Shown here: one piece after another, positions 54,581 to 63,702 of the stretch
How positions within the stretch are numbered: position 1 is the stretch's first letter
Layout of the letters: every line of letters begins with the position of its first letter
NCBI RefSeq assembly: GCF_900566085.1
Contig: NZ_UPHT01000004.1
Location: 36,715 to 100,714 of the forward strand
Reading direction: 5' to 3'
Origin: Mycobacterium attenuatum
GTDB lineage: Bacteria; Actinomycetota; Actinomycetes; Mycobacteriales; Mycobacteriaceae
Length of the DNA stretch: 64,000 bases
The notes under the pieces: generated by a model
The model's database searches: none
Seen by the model: the letters and a program-made list of their open reading frames with translations, nothing else
What the model was told of the DNA's origin: nothing
Made by a program: the position numbers and the translations under genes

Positions 54581-55171
54581 ATGAACGCGATGAGCTATGA
54601 CCCATGCGGCGTGATCGAGGTGACAGCTGTGCCCATGGCCCCGCGGCCCAACCGGGCCGCGGGGCTTCGCCTGGGTGTGCTGAGCAACACCAAATGGAAC
54701 GCCGCCAAGCTGCTCCGGGCAACGGTGCGCGAATTGGTCGCTCACAGAGTAAATTTCGCGGCAGTCAACTATTACGACAAGCGTCACTTCTCCTCGGATG
54801 CCCACCCCGAGTTGATCAGCCAGATCGCAGCCGAAAATGACATCGCGCTGACGGCGATCGGTGACTGCGGCTCATGCTGTTCGGCATGTGTCAATGACGC
54901 GGTGCGGCTAGAGCAGGCGGGGGTGCCGACGGTGGTCATCGTGACGACCGAATTCGAGCGCGAGGCACGCCTGCAGCGGGAGTCACGCGGCATGGCGGGC
55001 CTACAACCTGCCATCACCACCCATCCGATCAGCAGCCTGACCCTCGACCAACTCGACAGTCGCGCAGCCGAGATTGCTCCGCAAGCCCCTCGGATCTGGT
55101 TCGGTGTTACGCCGGTATCGCGCAGTAACGGCAAGGTGCCAGCGGCGTTCGGGCCGGCGGGACATGACTGA
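54581..55171 (+). CDS. UGSC-family (seleno)protein homologue, cysteine version
   Basis: 196 residues from ATG 54581, preceded by AAAGG. The motif GDCGSCCSACVNDAV corresponds to the UGSC motif, in which some bacteria place selenocysteine at the first position; here it is Cys. The fold around it (LRLGVLSNTKWNAAKLL, GVPTVVIVTTEFE) is that of the family. A redox or reductase role is inferred. Its stop overlaps the start of the CoA-transferase gene by 8 bp. Confidence 0.75.
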   Translation: MNAMSYDPCGVIEVTAVPMAPRPNRAAGLRLGVLSNTKWNAAKLLRATVRELVAHRVNFAAVNYYDKRHFSSDAHPELISQIAAENDIALTAIGDCGSCCSACVNDAVRLEQAGVPTVVIVTTEFEREARLQRESRGMAGLQPAITTHPISSLTLDQLDSRAAEIAPQAPRIWFGVTPVSRSNGKVPAAFGPAGHD

Positions 55172-56339
55172 CCGGGTTGCGGCACCGCCGCTGTCGTCGG
55201 TGCTGGTGGCTGACTTTTCCCGGGTGCTGGCGGGACCGTTCTGCACGATGACTCTCGCTGACCTGGGCGCGCAGATCGTCAAGATCGAACCGCCCGGCGG
55301 CGACGACACGCGGGCCTGGGGTCCGCCGTTCATCGGAGACCAAAGCGCGTACTACTTGAGCGTCAACCGCAACAAACGCAGCATCGTGCTGGATCTGCAC
55401 GATGCCGAGAACCTACGGGTGGCCAGGCTCCTTGCCGAACAGGCCGACGTGCTGGTGGAGAACTTCCGCCCGGGCACCATGGCGCGCTTCGGCCTGGACG
55501 AGCCCAGGCTTCGTGCTGCGAACCCTGCTCTGGTGTACTGCAGCATCTCGGGATTCGGGTCCGCAGCGGGACGCGAACTGCCCGGCTACGACCTGCTGGT
55601 CCAGGCGCTCGGCGGGTTGATGAGTATCACCGGCGCAGACCCCGACAGCCCGACCAAGGCCGGTTCGGCGCTAGTGGACGTCGTGGCGGGACTCTTTGCC
55701 ACGGTTGGCATCCTCGCTGCGCTGCGCGAGCGGGACCAGTCCGGGTGCGGCCAGCATGTCGAGGTGAACCTGTTGTCTTCGCTGCTGTGTGCACTGGCCA
55801 ACCAGTCCACCAGCTACGTTCTGGCCGCGCAGATTCCGCGTGCCCTGGGCAACGGGCACGCCAGTATCGCCCCTTACGACACCTACGCGACCGGGGACGG
55901 GCCGATCGTGCTCGCCGTTGGCAACGACAAGCAATTCGGTCGACTCTGCCACGCGCTGGATGTCTCCGGCCTTGCTCGAGATCCGCGATTTGTCACCAAC
56001 CGATTGCGGGTGCTCAATCGGTCGCGGCTGCGTGAGCTTCTGGAAGGTGCACTGGCAACCAACTCAGCCGCGTACTGGACGAAAACCCTGTCGGCACTTG
56101 GAGTTCCGGCAGGCCCCGTCAACAACATCGGCGAAGCCTTTGCTCTTGCCGAGCGGCTGGGCCTGCACCCGATCCGCAATACCGAAGACGGTGACAGGCT
56201 CGGTCGGCAGGTGGCCAGCGCCATCAATTTGTCCAGCACGCCCGTGACCTACCGCACCAGGGCGCCGCGGCTGGGCGAGCACAGTAACGACATCCGTTCC
56301 TGGGTAGCCCGCCGCATTCCGCGACGCAAGACCGCGTGA
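55164..56339 (+). CDS. CaiB/BaiF-family CoA-transferase
   Basis: 391 residues from ATG 55164. Class III features: LVADFSRVLAGPFCTMTLAD, KIEPPGGDDTRAWGPPF, RSIVLDLHDAE, VLVENFRPGTMARFGLDE and GYDLLVQALGGLMSIT, the last holding the catalytic Asp (Asp in GYDLLVQ). It transfers CoA between carboxylic acids. Overlap with the UGSC gene suggests that the three genes degrade a common compound. Confidence 0.9.
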   Translation: MTDRVAAPPLSSVLVADFSRVLAGPFCTMTLADLGAQIVKIEPPGGDDTRAWGPPFIGDQSAYYLSVNRNKRSIVLDLHDAENLRVARLLAEQADVLVENFRPGTMARFGLDEPRLRAANPALVYCSISGFGSAAGRELPGYDLLVQALGGLMSITGADPDSPTKAGSALVDVVAGLFATVGILAALRERDQSGCGQHVEVNLLSSLLCALANQSTSYVLAAQIPRALGNGHASIAPYDTYATGDGPIVLAVGNDKQFGRLCHALDVSGLARDPRFVTNRLRVLNRSRLRELLEGALATNSAAYWTKTLSALGVPAGPVNNIGEAFALAERLGLHPIRNTEDGDRLGRQVASAINLSSTPVTYRTRAPRLGEHSNDIRSWVARRIPRRKTA

Positions 56340-56571
56340 ATCCGTCACCGCGGCCGGGAGCTGGCAGTCCGCCGGTCAACGTCTTGCGCAGCGTTATCTC
56401 ACAGTTGCTGAGCAGCTCACTCACAGGCGACTCACGGCGTACTGACACACTCCGGTAACCCGGCATTTCGCGATAGTTACGTTCGATCCGATTTAAAGTC
56501 CCGCGGAGGTAATTGGCTGCTCCGGTCGTTGACGGGGTGCCCTCGTCGATAGGGATCGGAGAGTCTGCGCG

Positions 56572-57831
56572 GTGACATTGCGGGTCGTTCTTGGGACGCC
56601 GGTTTGGATGGCCACGCCGCCGGAGGTGCATTCGGCCTTGCTCAGCAGCGGCCCCGGCCCGGGTGCGCTGTATGCGGCCGCCACGGCGTGGACCGCGTTA
56701 AGCGCCGAATACTCCTCGGTCGCAGCGGAACTCACCACCATGTTGGACATGGTCGCCCGCGACGCGTGGCAGGGTTTCAGCGGTGAGCGGTGTGTTGACG
56801 CCCACCTGCCCTACCTGGCCTGGTTGGTCAAAGCGAGCGCGGACAGTGCGCGGGTGGCTGCCCAGCATGAGGTCACGGCGGCGGCGTATGTCAGCGCCCT
56901 GGACGCGATGCCGACGCTGGCCGAGCTGGCCGGCAACCACGCCATGCACGCAGTGCTGGTGGCGACGAATTTCTTTGGCATAAACACGATCCCGATTGCT
57001 GTCAACGAAGCCGACTACATGCGGATGTGGATACATGCCGCGACGACGATGTGCGTGTATGAGGCAGTCACCGCGACGGCGCTGGCGTCGGTGCCGCAGC
57101 CAGCCCCGGCGCCCGTGGTGGAAAAGCCCGGCGCCGGTTCGGAGCTTGCATCTCAGGCCGGAGCGCTCGTCGGCGCCGGCGGGGTGGGGATCCATTGGAA
57201 TGTGCTTGTGGAACTGGTCGTGCACCTGCTGTATCTCTGGGAGTTGTGGTCGGCCTGCGTCGACTTTTGCACCTGGGGTATGCACGAGGCGGTCATGTTT
57301 CTGGTGCACCCGATCGTGGACGTCCTGCAGAAGATCAACGGTTTCCTGGCCGACCCGTTCACCATCCTGCTGCAATGGGCCCCGCAGATCTATGCGCTGG
57401 CCTACCAGGCTTTTCACACGTGGCCGATGCTGGGCGCGGCGCTGGCCACCGCAGCTAGCGGCTCGATGGCGCTGCCGTTCGCGCTGCCGGCCGGCGTGCT
57501 GCCGGCCATCGCTTCGCTGGCGGGTATCGGCGCGTTGCCGGCCGGCGGGGCCGTTGCCGCAAGTGTCGAAGCGATGCCGCAACTGGGAGCGCTGGCCGGG
57601 GTGCCCGAGGCAAAGCTCGCTTCGCCTGGGGCGGCGGGTTACGTCGGTGCCTCGGTCGCCGCAGTAGACCCGGCTCAGGATGCCGGCGCGCCGGGCTTTG
57701 CCGGCGGCGACGCCTTGTCGCGCCCGGCAGGGCTGACCATGGTAATTGGTGACGAGTTCGGAGATAGTGCCCGCGCTCCGATGCTTCCGGCCACGTGGGG
57801 CGCGCAGTGCGCCGGCGTGACTGGCCGGTAA
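56572..57831 (+). CDS. PPE family protein
   Basis: 419 residues from GTG 56572. The conserved PPE domain is present (TPPEVHSALLSSGPGPGALY, then WQGFSGERC, ATNFFGINTIPIAVNEADYM with the FFGIN-type motif). A hydrophobic middle stretch (VLVELVVHLLYLWELWSACV) is unusual for the family. The C terminus has the FG-type motif GDEFGDSARAPMLPATW. Secreted or surface-exposed via type VII secretion, but no PE gene lies directly upstream. The gap 56340-56571 has nothing clear. Confidence 0.9.
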   Translation: MTLRVVLGTPVWMATPPEVHSALLSSGPGPGALYAAATAWTALSAEYSSVAAELTTMLDMVARDAWQGFSGERCVDAHLPYLAWLVKASADSARVAAQHEVTAAAYVSALDAMPTLAELAGNHAMHAVLVATNFFGINTIPIAVNEADYMRMWIHAATTMCVYEAVTATALASVPQPAPAPVVEKPGAGSELASQAGALVGAGGVGIHWNVLVELVVHLLYLWELWSACVDFCTWGMHEAVMFLVHPIVDVLQKINGFLADPFTILLQWAPQIYALAYQAFHTWPMLGAALATAASGSMALPFALPAGVLPAIASLAGIGALPAGGAVAASVEAMPQLGALAGVPEAKLASPGAAGYVGASVAAVDPAQDAGAPGFAGGDALSRPAGLTMVIGDEFGDSARAPMLPATWGAQCAGVTGR

Positions 57832-57901
57832 TTTGCCCGCAACCGCATGTACCGGTTGGCGACAATTGCCTGTGGCGCAGGACTTTACGGGCGCGTGCTG
57901 G

Positions 57902-58720
57902 CTATGGTGTTCGCAGGAATACGTCGTTGAAGGTGACGGTGCGAAGGTTACGCGCGCGGATGATGTCGACCAGCTGTGGGTAGACATGGGTTACCGGCAG
58001 GTGATTGAGGTGTCCGATGACGATGGCCTGCGGCGTGAAGTATTGGTCGGCCATCTTAATGATGTATTCCTCGGTGATCAATGTCGAATCCGATAGCGAG
58101 CCCGACCACAGCACGGGAACCGCATAACCAAGGTCGGCTGCGACCGCGTCCACTGCCGCATTGTGCTTTGCATACGGCGGACGCCAATACGGTTTCGCGC
58201 CAATGCCGTACGTCTTCTTCAGAAATTCGTCGTTATGGGTAAGTTGTTGCGCTATCTCGCTTTTCGACAGCGTCGTCAGATCAGGATGCGACCAAGTGTG
58301 GTTGCCGAGCTGAATCTGCCCGGACTCGACCAACGGCCGAAGCAGTGCCAGGTTTTCGGTCCAGGAGTCATATGTGCCGTTGACGAAGAACGTCAGCCGT
58401 ATGCCGGTGTCCTTGGCGAACTGCGTGTAGGCGCGCACCACCTCGGTGTTGACACCGTCGTCGACCGTCAGCGCAAGCAAGTCACCCTGGCCGGGAAGCT
58501 GGCTGAGCACCCCGCCGCCGGGCAACCGGATGCGGGTACTCGGTGGTGGCGGCGGCAATAGGCCGGCGACCGTCGGGCCGGGAGTCGGCGTGGCAGCCGC
58601 CGGGGCCGCCTGCGCGAACGTGCGCGGCTGCGGGTCGACCATGCACCGGGCCGCGCCCACACCGACGACGGTTGCGGCGGCGAGCGATCCGAGGAAGCGG
58701 CGGCGATTCAGCTCTGACAT
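57902..58720 (-). CDS. Polysaccharide deacetylase (NodB), exported
   Basis: 272 residues. A twin-arginine signal (NRRRFLGSLAAATVVGVGA) is followed by a Cys and a Pro/Ala linker, then the NodB domain: ALTVDDGVNT (metal Asp pair), LGNHTWSHPDL (metal His pair) and PYWRPPYAKHN. It removes acetyl groups from N-acetylated polymers such as peptidoglycan. The C-terminal GHLNHLPVTH gives the base His. Confidence 0.9.
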   Translation of the reverse strand: MSELNRRRFLGSLAAATVVGVGAARCMVDPQPRTFAQAAPAAATPTPGPTVAGLLPPPPPSTRIRLPGGGVLSQLPGQGDLLALTVDDGVNTEVVRAYTQFAKDTGIRLTFFVNGTYDSWTENLALLRPLVESGQIQLGNHTWSHPDLTTLSKSEIAQQLTHNDEFLKKTYGIGAKPYWRPPYAKHNAAVDAVAADLGYAVPVLWSGSLSDSTLITEEYIIKMADQYFTPQAIVIGHLNHLPVTHVYPQLVDIIRARNLRTVTFNDVFLRTP

Positions 58721-58836
58721 TCGAGGGTCGCAATCGAACGCCCCGGCGCCGGGGGAGGTGGCGAACCCGGCATACCCGCAACAGGGATGCCGGTTACGAA
58801 GGATAGAGCCACCACAGCAGCGAACCGTATCATTAC
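58708..58836 (-). CDS. Possible short secreted leader peptide upstream of the deacetylase
   Basis: 42 residues from ATG 58836 (MIRFAAVVALSFVTGIPVAG, then a Pro-rich end MPGSPPPPAPGRSIATLECQ). It has signal-peptide character and overlaps the deacetylase start by 13 bp, so could couple translation or act as a leader. May be a chance ORF. Confidence 0.3.
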   Translation of the reverse strand, partial: VMIRFAAVVALSFVTGIPVAGMPGSPPPPAPGRSIATLECQS

Positions 58837-58932
58837 CAGGTCAGATATGTCGTATTGAACGCGGTGGCGTCGGCGTTCTGTTATGCCGGTCATGATCGCG
58901 GGCACGCTGCGCAACGACCGCGCAAGTGCAGG

Positions 58933-59505
58933 TTATGGCGGGTCGGGCGCATCCCAGGCCACGGTGCCGGACACCCAGTGCGTGAGCTTTTTCACCTGGT
59001 CGTTGCGGTGCAAGTGCCGCGGCGGCGTCGCATAGGTTGCGTACGGCTTGCAGCGGATGACCACGCGATTTTCGCGTTCACACATCGCTGCCACCGACGG
59101 GCGCGCATCCTCCCCGAGGGGCCGCCCCGACATCCGGCCGGCGACCGCCATCATGACGTCGACTGCGAGGGCGCGGTCCCGGTCGAGAGCCGCCTGTGCG
59201 TAGACCTGTAGATAGGAAAAAGGCCAGCGTTCATCCAGAACACACAAGCCGACCTTGTTATCGCGTCCGATCACGCGGGCCTTGCCGCGACCGGCCATGG
59301 TGGACACCAGCAATTCGTCGTCGTCGGTGGGTATGTAGTAGACGATCGACATGGCCGGGCCGTCGCTGCGACGGCGGTATCCGAAGACACAGGTGCGGTG
59401 GGTGCGCACGAATTCGCGGCGCTCGGACGGGAGCATGTCCCGGTCGGTAGGTGCGGTGAACGGATCTGCCGCCCAGGGGAGAAGCATCGTCTCATCACAC
59501 GCCAC
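58933..59505 (-). CDS. Pyridoxamine 5'-phosphate oxidase-like, flavin or F420-binding
   Basis: 190 residues, split beta-barrel. REFVRTHRTCVFGYRRRSDG, LLVSTMAGRGKARVIGRDNK and VGLCVLDERWPFSYLQVYA are fold signatures of the family, which in mycobacteria often uses F420. The start may be ATG 59487. It lies 34 bp after the LLM-flavin oxidoreductase stop and may form an operon with it and the TetR gene. Confidence 0.85.
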   Translation of the reverse strand: MACDETMLLPWAADPFTAPTDRDMLPSERREFVRTHRTCVFGYRRRSDGPAMSIVYYIPTDDDELLVSTMAGRGKARVIGRDNKVGLCVLDERWPFSYLQVYAQAALDRDRALAVDVMMAVAGRMSGRPLGEDARPSVAAMCERENRVVIRCKPYATYATPPRHLHRNDQVKKLTHWVSGTVAWDAPDPP

Positions 59506-59539
59506 GGCGAGCGTGTACGCAACGACTCGGCGGTGTGAC

Positions 59540-60520
59540 CTATACCCGCGGCAAGACCTTGTCCGTCAACAGCTGCAAGCTTGCCCAGCCGGCGTCCAGT
59601 GGAAGCCCGCCGACTAGCGGATTCATCACGACTTCCCTTCGGCCGCTGCGAATTTGGTCGATCAATTGTTCCGGTGTGAGGATCTCGACGTTGTTCAGCG
59701 CGCGCAGCTCGTCGACCGAGCCGGCCGGCTTCTCATTCGGCCGCGGCACGCCCGCCCGCTTCCAGGCGCTGTATTCGGCGGTCTCGTTCATGATGAAACT
59801 GCCATAACGGGACCAGGCCTCGTCTGGGTCAGGGTGCAACAGGGTGACGGTGCTGCCGTTTTCGGGGTGATAGACAAAGCCTTGTTTGCCCTGGTTGCGT
59901 AATTCCTGCTGATACACGGCGGCGAGCTCAGGCATCGCCATGGGTGGCGAGAACGGCAGCCCGAAGCGCGCGGCTCGCCGGGCCGCCGCAACCGTCATAC
60001 CGCCGACGAAGACGATCGGATGGGGTTGGGTATGCGGCTTCGGCGTGACATTGATGAGCGCGCCCTCATGTTCGAACGGCTCGTCGCTCCACGCCTTGAG
60101 CATCACTGACAGACAGCGATCCAGCAAAGCACCGCGCTGCGACCAGTCCTTGCCCGCGGCGTGGTATTCCTCAGGCCGGTAACCCATTCCGGCCACCAGG
60201 CTGAAGCGGCCCTGGGCAAGGTTGTCCAGCACGGCGATGTCCTCGGCAAGCCGAATCGGATCATAGAGCGGGACGATGAGAGCGTTGATGCTGATGCGCA
60301 CGCTGCGCGTGCGCCCGGCGACCGCAGCGGCCAGGATCAGCGGTGACGGCAGCCAGCCGGTGTGGGCCAGATGATGCTCTTCGCCGCTGACCGCGGTGAA
60401 ACCGTGGGCATCGGCGAACTCGGCCATCTCGAGCGCGGCTTGATACCGACCCGTATGGCGGGCCGCAGGGTCGGCGATATTGGTCATGTTCAGCCGTAGC
60501 GCGGTGAGCAGAGGCATCAC
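59540..60520 (-). CDS. LLM-class (luciferase-like) flavin or F420 oxidoreductase
   Basis: 326 residues, TIM barrel. Conserved segments: MAEFADAHGFTAVSGEEHHL, ISINALIVPLYDPIRLAEDI, VLDNLAQGRFSLVAGMGYRP and PIVFVGGMTVAAARRAARFG. Uses FMN or F420; the substrate is unknown. ATG overlaps the TetR stop by one base. Confidence 0.9.
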   Translation of the reverse strand: MMPLLTALRLNMTNIADPAARHTGRYQAALEMAEFADAHGFTAVSGEEHHLAHTGWLPSPLILAAAVAGRTRSVRISINALIVPLYDPIRLAEDIAVLDNLAQGRFSLVAGMGYRPEEYHAAGKDWSQRGALLDRCLSVMLKAWSDEPFEHEGALINVTPKPHTQPHPIVFVGGMTVAAARRAARFGLPFSPPMAMPELAAVYQQELRNQGKQGFVYHPENGSTVTLLHPDPDEAWSRYGSFIMNETAEYSAWKRAGVPRPNEKPAGSVDELRALNNVEILTPEQLIDQIRSGRREVVMNPLVGGLPLDAGWASLQLLTDKVLPRV

Positions 60521-61176
60521 TACCCGCTGACCGATCTGCCGGCACCCGCGAACAGCGTTCCCCGGATCAGTCTCTTTGCTGAGCCCAGTGTTGCTGCGTA
60601 TGCCTCCGGCGCCAACCGGGCCGCCTGCTCGGACAGGCCGCGGGTCAACGCGCAGATGGCTTCCACCGCTCCGGCCGGGCCCGTATCTGGGGACAACACG
60701 CCTTGCCCGTCCGCGTCCGCGACGATCTCGCTGACGACATCTCGCAGTGCCCTGGAGCCGGGATACTTCGGAGCACCGCGTGACAACCGGGCATTGCCTT
60801 CGAGACGGACCGCCCGCAAGAACGCGGCCAGGTGCGGGTAGTCGTGAATCAGCCGAGTCGACTCGTCCAGCACCGCATCGAGCCGGTCGACGACGTCGCC
60901 GGGCCGGGCCGTGGCAGCGCGCAGCCGGGGCAACACGATTTGCTCGATTTCCTCACCGGTGGCGTGGAGCAGCTCGGACTTGTTGGGAAAATAGTGATAA
61001 AGGCTGCCACTGGTCATGCCGGCTGCACGGGCGATTTCGCGGATCGTGGCCTGGGAATAGCCGACTTCGGCCACGCAGCGCATGGCCGCGGCGATGATCC
61101 GTTGCCGGGTCTGCTCACCATCTGCGCCCACCGGCCGGCCCAATTGCGACCCCGACGCAGAAGTGCTAGCGGCCAT
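60520..61176 (-). CDS. TetR-family regulator (paralogue 1)
   Basis: 218 residues. Begins MAASTSASGSQLGRPVGADG; HTH is SQATIREIARAAGMTSGSLY HYFPNKSELL. About 80% of the DNA-binding half is shared with the divergent TetR at 61328. Translationally linked to the LLM oxidoreductase that follows, which it probably regulates. Confidence 0.9.
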   Translation of the reverse strand: MAASTSASGSQLGRPVGADGEQTRQRIIAAAMRCVAEVGYSQATIREIARAAGMTSGSLYHYFPNKSELLHATGEEIEQIVLPRLRAATARPGDVVDRLDAVLDESTRLIHDYPHLAAFLRAVRLEGNARLSRGAPKYPGSRALRDVVSEIVADADGQGVLSPDTGPAGAVEAICALTRGLSEQAARLAPEAYAATLGSAKRLIRGTLFAGAGRSVSG

Positions 61177-61236
61177 GCCTCGCGGCGACCTCCGTGGTCT
61201 GTCGGTTACCCGCCGCCCGCGGGCGCGGACGCTGGA

Positions 61237-61263
61237 ACTGATCGATCAGTCGAATATATTCGA
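61237..61263. promoter_or_regulatory. Twin 14-bp palindromes between divergent TetR genes
   Basis: ACTGATCGATCAGT (61237-61250) and TCGAATATATTCGA (61250-61263), both perfect palindromes sharing one base. They lie in the 151-bp gap between divergent paralogous tetR genes and are probably operators. Confidence 0.7.
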
Positions 61264-61327
61264 CCATGCCGAACCACACCGCCCGCCAAGGGCAGGCAAC
61301 CCACGTCAGTGAGGAACACGGTCCGCC

Positions 61328-61984
61328 ATGACCCGGGCACAGCTTGGTCGCCCCGTCGGCGCAAGCGGCGAGGAGACCCGTAGGCGCATCATCGTCGCGA
61401 CGATGCGCTGCGTGGCCGAGGTCGGCTACTCGCAGGCCACAATCCGCGAGATCGCGCGGATGGCTGACATGACCAGTGCCAGCTTGTACAACTACTTCCC
61501 CAACAAGTCGGAACTGATTAAAGCGACCATTGCGGCCAGAGCCGAGGCGGCCATGCCGCGGCTGTGGGACGCGGCGCGAGGGCCCGGCGACGTCGTCGAG
61601 CGGATCGAAGCAGTGCTCGACGAATGCGGCCAATTGATGCGTGAATACCCGGATTTGGCCGCCTTCGAGTGGGCGATCCGGGCGGGAAACATCGTGAGCT
61701 CCGACCCGTCCGCAGCCCCCGAGGTGGAAGACGGCGAATTCACGACGTTCCGCGAAATCATCGAGGGCATCATCGGGGATGCGGGTCAACGCGGCGAACT
61801 CGGTGACCACCCAGATCCGCGGGCCACAGTGGAGGCGATTTACGCGCTGATCTATGGCCTGACTGAGCTGGCCGCCACATTGCCCCCGGATGAGTACCAC
61901 GCGGCGCTAAGTTCGGCCAAGGTATTGGTCAGAGGCGCGCTGTTCGGCTCTACGTCCGCGGCAGACCCGGGCCCGTCATCCTGA
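61328..61984 (+). CDS. TetR-family regulator (paralogue 2)
   Basis: 218 residues, MTRAQLGRPVGASGEETRRR. HTH SQATIREIARMADMTSASLY NYFPNKSELI is nearly the same as in paralogue 1, so the two may bind the same sites. The ligand domain has diverged. A local duplication followed by inversion explains the pair. Confidence 0.9.
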   Translation: MTRAQLGRPVGASGEETRRRIIVATMRCVAEVGYSQATIREIARMADMTSASLYNYFPNKSELIKATIAARAEAAMPRLWDAARGPGDVVERIEAVLDECGQLMREYPDLAAFEWAIRAGNIVSSDPSAAPEVEDGEFTTFREIIEGIIGDAGQRGELGDHPDPRATVEAIYALIYGLTELAATLPPDEYHAALSSAKVLVRGALFGSTSAADPGPSS

Positions 61985-62010
61985 TTGCCGCAGATGCCTT
62001 CTCGCTGGCG

Positions 62011-62109
62011 TGAGCTGTGGGGGTCGAATGTGAGCGGTGGGGTCGAGCGTGAGTGGTGGGCACCGAGTGTGAGTGGTGGGCGTCGAATGTGAGTGGTGGG
62101 CGTCGAGTG
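62011..62109. repeat. Five tandem copies of a 19-20 bp repeat
   Basis: Units of the type TGAGTGGTGGGCGTCGAATG begin at 62011, 62031, 62050, 62070 and 62090 with a few substitutions. Non-coding, directly after the second tetR gene. Could be a minisatellite or part of a terminator region. The rest of 61985-62399 holds only the next repeat and no gene. Confidence 0.85.
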
Positions 62110-62169
62110 TGTCGCCATGGCGGTCTCAACAGCGAATCCCCGCCCTGCGTGCACGCTGAAAGCCGTCAC

Positions 62170-62244
62170 CGCACGCTCGATAGGGCAGCACCGCCGCACG
62201 CTCGATACGGCAGCACCGCCGCACGCTGGATACGGCAGCACCGC
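62170..62244. repeat. Three tandem copies of a 25-bp repeat
   Basis: Units begin CGCACGCTCGATA at 62170, 62195 and 62220; each ends GGCAGCACCGC and the three differ at only one or two bases. Intergenic, VNTR-like. Confidence 0.85.
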
Positions 62245-62399
62245 AGCATTCGACCCGGTCAGCATGTGAGTCGACAGATGACGGCCGTCGCCCGACTCGA
62301 GCCGACACAGCTTGGGAGAAGCATCCCACCGGGCGATTACGGCGGGCGCTATCGATAAACCACCGCCTGCCCGTTGGGAAACGCGGGACCGAGCGCGTC

Positions 62400-63557
62400 T
62401 CAGCCAAGGTCGAAATCGATGACTCCGCGGATCAATTCGCCCGCGGCGAGATCGGCGTAGGCGCCGTTGATTTCGGTGAGCGCGTACCGCTTGGTGATCA
62501 TCTCGTCGAGGAGGAGCTGCCCGGACTCGTACAGCCCGGCCAACAGCGGGATGTCGCTCTTGGGATTGCAGGAGCCGAAGACGGTGCCGCACAACGTCTT
62601 ATTCATCAGAATGAAATTCTGCAACGTGAGGTCGACCGACGATATGTTCGGTGCGGGCAGGCCGGTGAGCACACATGTGCCGCCCTTGCGGGTGAGCCGC
62701 AGTGCCGCTTCGACATCGGCCGGTTCGATCATCGCGGGGGAGACGACAACAGCGTCGGCCATCACGCCTCGGGTTAGTTCGCGCACCAGCTCGAACGCTT
62801 CTGGTGCCGTCGCCACCGCATGCGTGGCCCCGAATGTCGGCGCGGACCGGCGCTTGAATTCGGCGGGATCGACGGCGACGACGCGGGCGGCCCCACTGAT
62901 CCGGGCGCCCTGAATGGCGGCGGTGCCGATGCCGCCGGCGCCGATGACCACCACGGTGTCGCCGCCGCACACCCCGCCCCGACGGGCCGCCGAACCGTAT
63001 CCGGTCGGAACTGCGCATGCCAGCAGCGCCGCAGGCACCAACGGGAAACCGGGATCGATCTTGACCAGCGAATCGGCCGATACCACGGTGTGTTCGGCAA
63101 ATGCCCCAATCTTGGATATGTGACCCAGGTTTCGCCCGTCAACGGTGTGGTGGCGAAACGTGCCGTCGGTCGGCATACCGGGCGCGAGTGTCCCGGCCCC
63201 GGTATCGCACAGGTATTCCATGCCGGAGGCACACCACCGGCACTGACCGCACACCGCGACGAAAGAGGTCACCACATGATCGCCGGGAGCAAAGCGCCGG
63301 ACGCCCTCACCGACCTGCACCACGATGCCCGAGCCCTCGTGTCCGCCGATCGTCGGTGACATCTCCGGAAGTCCCAGGGCGCGCAGGGTTTCCGCGGGGG
63401 GCGCGAGCCTGCCCTGGCGGATGTGTTCGTCGGAGTGACACAGCCCGGTGGCAGCCAGACGCACCAGCACTTCGCCGGAACGGGGTGGATCCAAGTCGAA
63501 CTCTTCGACGGTCCACGGGCGGCCGTACTCGTAGAGGATGGCGGCGCGGCTTCTCAT
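62400..63557 (-). CDS. NDMA-dependent-type alcohol dehydrogenase (zinc MDR)
   Basis: 385 residues from ATG 63557, preceded by GAGGGG. Catalytic zinc: ATGLCHSDEHI and GGHEGSGIVVQVG; structural zinc lobe with CGQCRWCASGMEYLCDTGAG; Rossmann motif VVIGAGGIGTAAIQGA. Oxidises alcohols with tightly bound NAD. The AT-rich upstream region contains TCAATTGA and similar short palindromes that may be regulator sites. Confidence 0.9.
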   Translation of the reverse strand: MRSRAAILYEYGRPWTVEEFDLDPPRSGEVLVRLAATGLCHSDEHIRQGRLAPPAETLRALGLPEMSPTIGGHEGSGIVVQVGEGVRRFAPGDHVVTSFVAVCGQCRWCASGMEYLCDTGAGTLAPGMPTDGTFRHHTVDGRNLGHISKIGAFAEHTVVSADSLVKIDPGFPLVPAALLACAVPTGYGSAARRGGVCGGDTVVVIGAGGIGTAAIQGARISGAARVVAVDPAEFKRRSAPTFGATHAVATAPEAFELVRELTRGVMADAVVVSPAMIEPADVEAALRLTRKGGTCVLTGLPAPNISSVDLTLQNFILMNKTLCGTVFGSCNPKSDIPLLAGLYESGQLLLDEMITKRYALTEINGAYADLAAGELIRGVIDFDLG

Positions 63558-63702
63558 GGACCCCTCGCCTCCGTCATCGCTCGCCGGAATAGCCGGACGA
63601 CATACTATCAATTGATTGATTATTGGGTGATAGCGACACCGGGAGCGTCGGAAACCGATATGATCAAGCGTTTGATTATATAGCTTGGTCGGAGGAACGG
63701 CG

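Noticed and set aside
62011..62244. CRISPR array
   Set aside because: Repeats are directly adjacent without unique spacers and there are no cas genes.
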